Assembly: GCA_036571765.1 (NCBI GenBank)
Contig: BROE01000007.1
Location: forward strand, 6,233,453 to 6,297,452
DNA: 64,000 nucleotides
Origin: Plecoglossus altivelis
Taxonomy: Eukaryota > Chordata > Actinopteri > Osmeriformes > Plecoglossidae
Reading direction: 5' to 3'
Below the pieces are notes generated by a model, which did no database searches, was not told the DNA's origin, and saw nothing but the letters and a program-made list of their open reading frames with translations. This document shows positions 57,392-64,000 of the stretch, piece after piece. Each line of letters opens with the position of its first letter. Within the stretch, counting starts at the first letter, position 1. The position numbers and the translations under genes were made by a program.

Positions 57392-59196
57392 TCTTTCTGT
57401 GTGTCTCTCTCTGTCTGCCCCCCTCCCCCGACCACTGTCACTCTCTGTCTGACCGCTCTCGTTTCCTCTCTTTTTGTGTCTCTGTTTGTGTGTCTCTCTC
57501 TAGTGCATGTCCTCCCAGTCACAAAGGCCAAGGAGAACCTGTGGAGCTTGTTTCAAGGTAAGGCTGTGTACTTTACTGTGCTGCTCTGCTGTCCTTGGTT
57601 AAAGCATCCCACCCATAACACTATAAATGGCAGAATACAACATGTTTTGCGGATTCTGCTGAGACACTGCCTTTTGAAGTTTATTTTTGCAGAAGTGAGC
57701 AACAATGAAAATACGAGTCTTCAAGGTTGTGTGGGCTAGACGATTTAACTACCTAGGTATCGTCTGACTGTGTGTGTGCGCTTTTGCTCGTGTATGTGGT
57801 GTGTGTGTGTGTTCTCCAGATGTCTACCTGTGTGCTGTCCTGATCTGCTCAGTGGGGCTGGTGTGCATGTGTATGTTCACTGTCACAGTGACCTGCCAGT
57901 ACATACAGAGGAAGCAGAGGTTAAAAGGTTCGTTTCAAGCTGCATCACACCTTCCTGTGCTGCTCTCCCCCTCTCCCTCCCTCTGTCTCTCCATCCATCT
58001 AGCCTCCCTCTTTTTCCCCCTGTCTCTCTCCAACTCGCTCAGTTTTTCTTCACTACCTCACACACGCTCAAAGACACATGAACATTTCTTCGTCATCATT
58101 TCAGCACAGCATTACATTGTTCGAGGGTTGTGCTTTTTCTTTAATTGACAGACAGTTACCATCTAGTCAAGAGTCCTCAGAACAGGTGAGCATTATCCAG
58201 CAGTATTACCATCCTCTCTTAGAAGTTGGCATGTACCAGTATCTGAATTCTGTCACTCCTTTCCAATTCCCCGCTGCCCCCATACACATGCACATACACT
58301 CTCTCTTTTTCTGTTTTTTCTCTCCAGTTCAGGGGAGACCGTCACCAGTGTGACTTCTGTGTCTCCTGCTTTGCCCAAGAAAGAGAGGCGATACAGGAAG
58401 AGAAGGCCCAGGGAACAGCAGGAGATACCTCCAGAGATACCAGCAAAAGGTACACAGGCTGTCTCTCTCTCTATTTAAACAGCACTGTAAATAGACATCA
58501 CTTTTTAAAGCACTTTATGCTTGACTGGTCAGAATGTTTACTTTTGAATGTGTCTCTGTCTGTCACTTAAGATATCATGACTATGTTAGGATGACAGCCA
58601 CATAAACATGGAGAATATACATTGTAAATGAGTTGGACTTTTCGGGAGAAGACTTCCTCCCCTCAGCTGAATACTGTCTCAGCCATCCTTCACTGCTCTG
58701 CTTTCATCGACGCCTGTCTCTCTTCTCAGTGCCCATCGCAGACAAAGTACGGAAACCCAAACTCTTAAAGGCCCAGCCAAGAAAGGTGGTGCTGGTGAGT
58801 GTCTAGTCCTCAATGTTTGAAGTCAGAGAGTAATGGCTTTGTTGCAGAGAATACAGCTTTTACCTGTAGAAACCTCTTTGTAGGAATGAAGTTGGTGCTC
58901 CGTAACCTGCACTTTACAGTATAAGCAGTCTGTATTACCTTAACAGTAAAGACAAGCACACAACTGTCGTTGTAGTTGTAGCTGTGAATGTGACTCTTCT
59001 CCTATCCTCCCCCTCTCCCATTTCCTCTCTCTCCCACCAACACCACCCCTACCCCACCCCTTCACCACAGCCAAAGATAGCTGAGGAGAGCTTGACCTAT
59101 GCAGAGCTGGAGTTGGTCAAGCCTCTGCCAGACAACAAAACTGCCTGTACGGGAACTGTCTATGCTCAAATCCTGTTTGAGGAGAGGCAGGTGTGA
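52882..59196 (+). CDS. VSTM4, V-set and transmembrane domain containing 4
   Basis: Eight coding exons join in frame: 52882-52933, 53677-54084, 57504-57557, 57820-57927, 58152-58185, 58328-58449, 58730-58794 and 59071-59196, giving 322 aa (human about 320). Signal peptide at 1 to about 17. One IgV domain at about 20-153 has Cys45, Trp61 and Cys128 in DRGLYMC, and there are five Asn-X-Ser/Thr sites. The membrane segment is at about 174-197 (Cys-rich), followed by a basic stop (QRKQRLK). The tail carries SGETVTSVTS, KPKLLKAQPRK and PKIAEESLTYAELELVKP, which matches mammalian VSTM4 almost word for word. Tyr291 lies in an ITIM-type LTYAEL and Tyr312 in an ITSM-like TVYAQI. In mammals VSTM4 is also the precursor of secreted peptide Lv, which modulates L-type calcium channels. 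The peptide Lv region is in exon 2. Confidence 0.95.
55797..55886. repeat. (GGAA)n and (GAAA)n microsatellites
   Basis: GGAAGGAGG units followed by a GAAA run with one AAAAA interruption. Confidence 0.96.
56985..57192. repeat. GA-rich purine array
   Basis: Imperfect GAGAGAGGAAGAGAGGG units over about 200 bp on the plus strand. They give Arg/Glu frames that are not genes. Confidence 0.9.
57325..57388. repeat. (CT)n microsatellite
   Basis: Pure CT run of about 63 bp, about 115 bp upstream of the vstm4 exon 3 acceptor at 57503. Confidence 0.97.
58152..58185 (+). CDS. vstm4 exon 5, 34-nt microexon
   Basis: Acceptor TTAATTGACAG and donor AACAG|GTGAG bound 34 nt that read SYHLVKSPQN between split codons. 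This fills precisely the gap with the mammalian juxtamembrane sequence (HYLVK, PQNS). Taking the acceptor four bases further on would hit a stop. Confidence 0.9.
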
Positions 59197-61195
59197 ACAT
59201 AAACACACACACCTACACACACCACTAGCACCGTGCTCACATGTAAACTGTATAGATAAATGTACAAAAGTGTCTATTTATATTCAGTCCATTATTTTTT
59301 TTATTCTGTATCAATGATTCTGTGATGGACATTTCAAAAAAGCCCAAAACGAAACGAGATCTTTTGTCAAATGCTTTGTTTATGCAAACGTGTCAGATTG
59401 TACTTATGATTTGACTGCACAAGAGACATCATATGTTCTGCCCTTCTGTCTGCCCCTCAGTAGTCTTGTGTTTAGTCTGTCATGTTCTTGGCTTCAGTAC
59501 AGAATACTGTCTCTCTTCTGGATCTATGAAGGGTGACATTATGGCAACAATTATCCTCACTGCCACCCTGAGTAGATAAGGTCCTGTCATCTTGTGAAAG
59601 CTTTGATCTGGGGCCAACAGCAATAAGCATTGGTCCACACAGCTGCCTCGCGGCTGAGACTGAACAATGTCACAAAATGAAGGAGTTTTACAAAGCTGCG
59701 TAGCAACCTGGTTTTGTCTGAACATTTGAGAAATGCAATGCCTTTACTGCCCTTATATTGTGTGAGAACATTACTTCCTAGTCATGGGTGATCTGGTCTG
59801 AGGTCTTGGCTTGGCATGATGAGGAGTATCTTAACAACCTCACATGTGAGATGAGGTACGGCCTCTTGACTTTAAAACGTGTGTAAAATTGCTCCGTTTA
59901 TCGACTGTGGATTTGACACATGGAAAAATGTTGGTAATCAAAACCGCTTGAAGGTGAGGGTTTTGTTTTCTCTCGCAGTGAGCTCAAAGTCTAGACACAC
60001 CGGCCCCATGCTGTACCTTCCCCCACCCTATCTCACTATCATATGTGAAGATCTCTGTATTGATCATTCCAAAAGAACTGTACTGAAATGCATTGAAGGT
60101 TCTTAATAAGAGGGAAAATGACTTTTCCTTCACGTATGACTGCAGGCATGTCTGCCTCTGTAACAACTGAAGTAGCTCCAGGGATGAAAGAAATGTCCCA
60201 AACGTTCTTAAACTGTGAAAATTAAAGTCTCCTCCTGACCACAGAGCGACTTAATGGGAGGCTGCTGCACGGGCCGCTAACTAGAAACATCTGTGTGAAC
60301 TCTGGCACTCCTCTCTCTTTCCACTCTCTCTTTTTCCTCTCTCCTCTCTCCCTCATCTCCCTCTTGCGCTCCTCTCTCTTTGTCTCTCTCTCAATCTCTC
60401 TTTACTCTTTCTAGCCATTCTTCTCTCTCTCCTCGCAATTGTCCACTCCCTCTCTCGTCTCGTTCTCTCTATCCTCTCCATCTCTGTCTCTCTCCATCTC
60501 TGTCTCTTTACCTCTACTGTTTTTCTTGTCTTTTTCCTCTCTCTTCCCTCTCTCTCCCTCTGTCTGTCTCCCTATTTCCTCTCTTTTGTCAGTTGAACCC
60601 AACCCAGCATAGAAGAGGCAGCAAACCTCCACACTCCCTAAAATGTAGTGGACATATTCAGGATACTGTCATCTGGCAGAGTCCGACATCCCAAAAATAC
60701 ATATGGAAGAGAATGAATCAACATGTAGTCTGCAGAATTATACTCGGTGTTAGTACTCCCCCTGCTGTCGTGTTTTGGCATGACACTGTGAAACATTACA
60801 AACATGTCTGAAGCATGTTTTCATTGTTATAAACTAGGTCAAAGACATCCACTTTAAAGTTCACCCTTTAAAGATCTTATATTAACTAAATTTTAAGTGT
60901 AAAATAATGATGTATCTGTATTAGAATCTGTATTAGAATCGGAAAGATTATTTTGGCACTGATCACATAGTTTTTTTGCTTTTGACTTATGCTTTTTAGT
61001 TTTTTATAATTGGAATATCACTATTGGAAATGTATTACAGTACTGCTTTTTATCTATGGAAAGACATTTGAAATTCAGGATCTGTCTTGTTTGTTATAAT
61101 GTATGTGAACAAAATACACTGACTGTGTATGCTCATTCGAAGGACTATTGTAATGATGTTGGTCATATGTTCAATAAAAAGAACACATCTTGAAT
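59197..61195 (+). other. vstm4 3' UTR with polyadenylation signals
   Basis: ATTAAA at 60221-60226 and AATAAA at 61173-61178 are two candidate ends. The first would give a UTR of about 1.05 kb, the second about 2 kb. The distal part includes a 290-bp CT-rich stretch (60306-60595). No conserved frame is present. Confidence 0.6.
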
Positions 61196-63257
61196 CCCCC
61201 AGTACTTGTATAGCTGGATGATGGATTTCTATATAGTATAATTACATTCATGTCAATTTATACTGGGCCAGTGTTTCCAACTTACAAACTAGTTTGTGTG
61301 CACACTGAGCTTTGTGATAAAAGTTATAATTTATAAAATGAAAAATCGTTGGTATCATTTGTGTCAAGGCTAATTAGATGTACTGGGTATTTAGCTCTCT
61401 TTATCCTCCCCAAAAGTGCAGGTCATTTTATTTCCTCTAGTTACCCAAACAACTCTGCCAGCTCAAACAGCAAGTTTACCAGAACCCAGTTTAGAGAGCT
61501 ATTAACAACACAGCATACATACATCACAGCATAAATACATCATAACATAAATACATCAACAGTGAAGCACTTTCACTCCTCTGGAAACTGTTCCATCATC
61601 AACAGGTCCAATAACACAGTGGCATTTGGAAAACAAAATACGACCGCAGTTTCGGTTTGCAAACGCAAACTGGTGCATACAAACACCACCGTTTCTCCGA
61701 CACCCTGTGTCAAACTCAGACAGGTTCTACCGTTTACAGTAGCGGTTGCCAGGACCCCATGCAGAGTTCTCTGTGGCTGTTGGAAGGGACTTTCAGTGAA
61801 GCTCATCAAACAACTTTCAGTTCCCTCCCTTCTTTATGTTGTCTACATTGGTCAGCAACATGTTACATGGCAGCATGCTGCAGAATGCCCTGGAATAACC
61901 TGACCTCCAACCCCCTGCATTGCAAGGCTTGCTGTCAGTTAGTTTCCAATGCCACAGGCAAGATATTTCTATGTTTGTTGTCAGTCTACTGGTGAGTACA
62001 TGGAGCAGAAGGAGTAGGCGTACTCGGCTCCTTACAACTTCAGCACGCTATTAAGGGCAAGTCATCAATCTGGGGAGAAAGTATGAGGCGCAGTTTCTGT
62101 TTCAGTACGATCTGATTTACATGGGATTGATTAAAGGTAAGACGGTTAAACCATTGTGATGATATTTATGGGACACAATCACATCTCTATGGTAGCCTTT
62201 CCTTCAATAAAAGGCACTCTAGTTATTTTGGTGAGCAGGGTTTAAAGGCGGAGTCAAGTGTCGCTGTGGAACAAAACTAACTCAAGTATAGAACTGGAGG
62301 AACTTGTCAGGTTTGGTGCTATCAGGTAGCTATGTGCACTTATACTTGCCCTTTTATTACTATATATTTATATATAGGCGCACACACCATTGTATCCGGT
62401 ATATGAATATGCCCATCCCGTACAATAAATTCTACGATTGCCACGTTGATGTTTACAGTCAGTGAACTAGGCTGCTTGTATTTTTTGTATACGTGTCATA
62501 TTATTTATATATCTATTCTTGACGTGGTTATCATCTGGGTTTTTATGCCACTAAAAAACAATGTTTCTATATATTTTGAGACCTGTCGTACACTTCATTC
62601 CTTGAAACGGGTTTGGCCCTTGCAATACCTGTTAAACCGTTAGATTATTGCATCAGCCTTTCTTTTCCATTTAAAGCAACTAACGAGAAAGCGCAGGCTA
62701 ATGGGAAGCAGGCAGAACCCTGCCACGTGTTTAGTGTGTTTGCCTTTCAAGCAAGGCAACTGGGCGTCATCATCGTTTTTTCGCTGCAGCAGTGTTGAAG
62801 AGTTCACAAAAACGTTCGTTAAAATCTGACCAAACTAAATCAAATCTGGCTTAATCGCCTTGCCGGTTGCATACTAACGGAACGAGAAAAGTTGTTTATA
62901 TTTGCCTATGTCAGTTAAAATGTGTGCCTTCCCATATCTGCACGCAGAAATTTCGGAGCGTCGGTAGCCAATTGCGATTCTGCGTTGTAGGAGACCAAGG
63001 ATCGCTGCACAGGCGTGTAGTTGACGTCTTTGAGGAAATAGCATCGTTGGCGCTTATCAGAGAAAACCCAACCGCCTGCTGTGCCCTTGTCGGGAGTTTG
63101 TCTGTCATGCTTTAATGAACGAATCGTATTCCAGGAGGAGCTTGATGTTCATATTGCAGCATATCTATCTTGTTTAACGTGTAGGTAGCTAGGCGGGTAA
63201 GAAACATCTTTTCGACTTCCCTTTCTGTTTACTTTTGCTCCACACATCCCTTTACAG
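61196..63257. other. Intergenic region and presumed promoter of the SLC6 gene
   Basis: AT-rich unique sequence to about 62860, including a TATATATTTATATATAG element near 62359. From about 62940 CpG dinucleotides become frequent (GGAGCGTCGGTAGCCAATTG, with a CCAAT box), which suits a promoter. An 82-codon plus frame at 62867-63115 is unlike any protein I know and is probably chance. Confidence 0.5.
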
Positions 63258-63296
63258 CCTGCCCAGGCTCCACGTGGCTGGCGATATCTTCTGCTG
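63258..63296 (+). other. Candidate noncoding 5' exon of the SLC6 gene
   Basis: CTTTCTGTTTACTTTTGCTC...CTTTACAG is a strong acceptor ending at 63257, and CTGCTG|GTGAGT is a strong donor at 63296/63297. They define 39 nt. The next acceptor (TCTTCCAACAG) lies directly before the start codon at 63796. The donor may instead belong to a longer first exon that starts upstream. Confidence 0.45.
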
Positions 63297-63795
63297 GTGA
63301 GTCTCGTATCGTATCAAAATGGATTTGAATTGTGTCACGTACGGTAAAATATTGGGCTAGACGTCTGAGAGGGTGTTACAAGGTAGAATTTATGTAGTGT
63401 TTTCCAGCTAGATTGCTCGATGGGCAATATGTAACGCAAACTAGCTACGAACAACGACGCGATGGTAACAGCAACGATGTATTTCCGGTAACAATAGCTG
63501 GTGTTCACGATGAGCCCGGGCATTGTGGTCTTCTAACTAACGAGCTAAACTTGAACCACTAATTGGATGTACACACGTTACGTGGCCACGCTAAGAAGAC
63601 AATGAGCGTTTAATTTGTAGAACACCGCCAGCCGATTTTAATCGAAAAATACCAATCTCCAGTCCGAAATAAAAGTAGACATTAGAATAATCACGTTTCC
63701 GCTCCAAACCTTTCGATTTCATCGTGGACTATATTCGAATGAAATGTCTAACGCAGGCTACACCGATTCGCTCTACACATTAACTCTTCCAACAG

Positions 63796-64000
63796 ATGGA
63801 GCAAGAGAAGCTGGCATTGCCCGATGACTGCGACCTTTCTGCGACACCAGAGTCCCAACTTGGCAGCCCCTTTACTGAGAGCTCCGAGCCAAGCTCGACA
63901 GAGCCCCCTGCCAGAGATGGGTGGGACAGTAAAGTGGAGTATTTTCTAGCTCAGGTGGGCTTCAGTGTTGGTCTCGGAAACGTCTGGAGATTCCCCTACC
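63796..64000 (+). CDS. SLC6 neurotransmitter/amino-acid transporter, first coding exon (partial)
   Basis: The start codon follows an acceptor (TCCAACAG) immediately. The frame runs 68 codons to the window end and continues beyond it. Residues 1 to about 42 are an acidic, Ser/Pro-rich cytoplasmic N-terminus. Residues 43-68 read WDSKVEYFLAQVGFSVGLGN then VWRFPY, the TM1 signature of sodium:neurotransmitter symporters, whose unwound VGLGN carries sodium- and substrate-contacting residues. WxSKxxYxLAQVGFSVGLG is most like the SLC6A15/16/17 group of neutral amino-acid transporters, not the monoamine or GABA members. With only TM1 visible I give no symbol. A noncoding 5' exon probably precedes it. 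Confidence 0.85.
   Translation, partial: MEQEKLALPDDCDLSATPESQLGSPFTESSEPSSTEPPARDGWDSKVEYFLAQVGFSVGLGNVWRFPY

Larger units (their letters stand above)
54085..57503 (+). other. vstm4 intron 2 (3.4 kb)
   Basis: Largest intron of vstm4. It contains (GGAA)n and (GAAA)n at 55797-55886, a TG tract near 56842-56870, a GA-rich array at about 56985-57192 and a pure CT tract at 57325-57388 near its 3' end. No internal gene recognised. Confidence 0.8.

Noticed and set aside
62867..63115. 82-codon frame upstream of the SLC6 gene
   Set aside because: It overlaps the presumed promoter, has no recognisable motif and no good start context.

Overview
The window looks like nuclear DNA from a ray-finned (teleost) fish. 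It has spliced vertebrate genes with GT/AG introns, very many long (CA)n, (GA)n and (CT)n microsatellites, and fish-type orthologues in a gene order that matches human 10q11.23. I cannot name the species from the sequence. I found no prokaryotic, viral, CRISPR or tRNA/rRNA feature.

Layout. Positions 1 to about 31,080 form a long stretch with no gene I can recognise. It holds dinucleotide microsatellites, pyrimidine-rich tracts, several minisatellites (49 bp, a unit of about 20-25 bp, two different 19-bp units, an ACAGGACAGGT unit) and unique sequence that could be regulatory. Positions 32,054-33,658 (+) hold a five-exon BMP-family ligand gene, best called admp (anti-dorsalizing morphogenetic protein). 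Its signal peptide, prodomain, RRKR furin site and seven-cysteine mature domain are all intact. Convergent to it, 35,382-41,654 (-) is one huge coding exon (2,090 aa) for a DUF4585 protein, best called the C10orf71/CEFIP orthologue. Positions 48,743-50,165 (+) hold a small single-pass membrane protein matching TMEM273. Positions 52,882-59,196 (+) hold VSTM4 in eight coding exons (322 aa), including a 34-nt microexon. Positions 63,796-64,000 (+) are the first coding exon of an SLC6 sodium-coupled transporter, cut by the window end.

The genes do not form one pathway. admp is an embryonic dorsoventral patterning ligand, CEFIP is a Z-disc/FHL2-associated muscle protein in mammals, VSTM4 is an Ig-domain receptor and precursor of the peptide Lv, TMEM273 is uncharacterised, and SLC6 proteins are transporters. 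What links them is linkage: C10orf71, TMEM273 and VSTM4 keep the human order and relative orientation. That supports the gene calls and places fish admp next to C10orf71.

I did not find a new biological system. The most useful leads are the exact gene models, a candidate spliced 5' UTR for admp, an ITIM plus ITSM-like pair in the VSTM4 tail, internal repeats in the CEFIP orthologue, microsatellites used as splice-acceptor tracts, and two possible ends for tmem273. No alignment or database search was run. All family names rest on recognising the protein sequence and on gene order.
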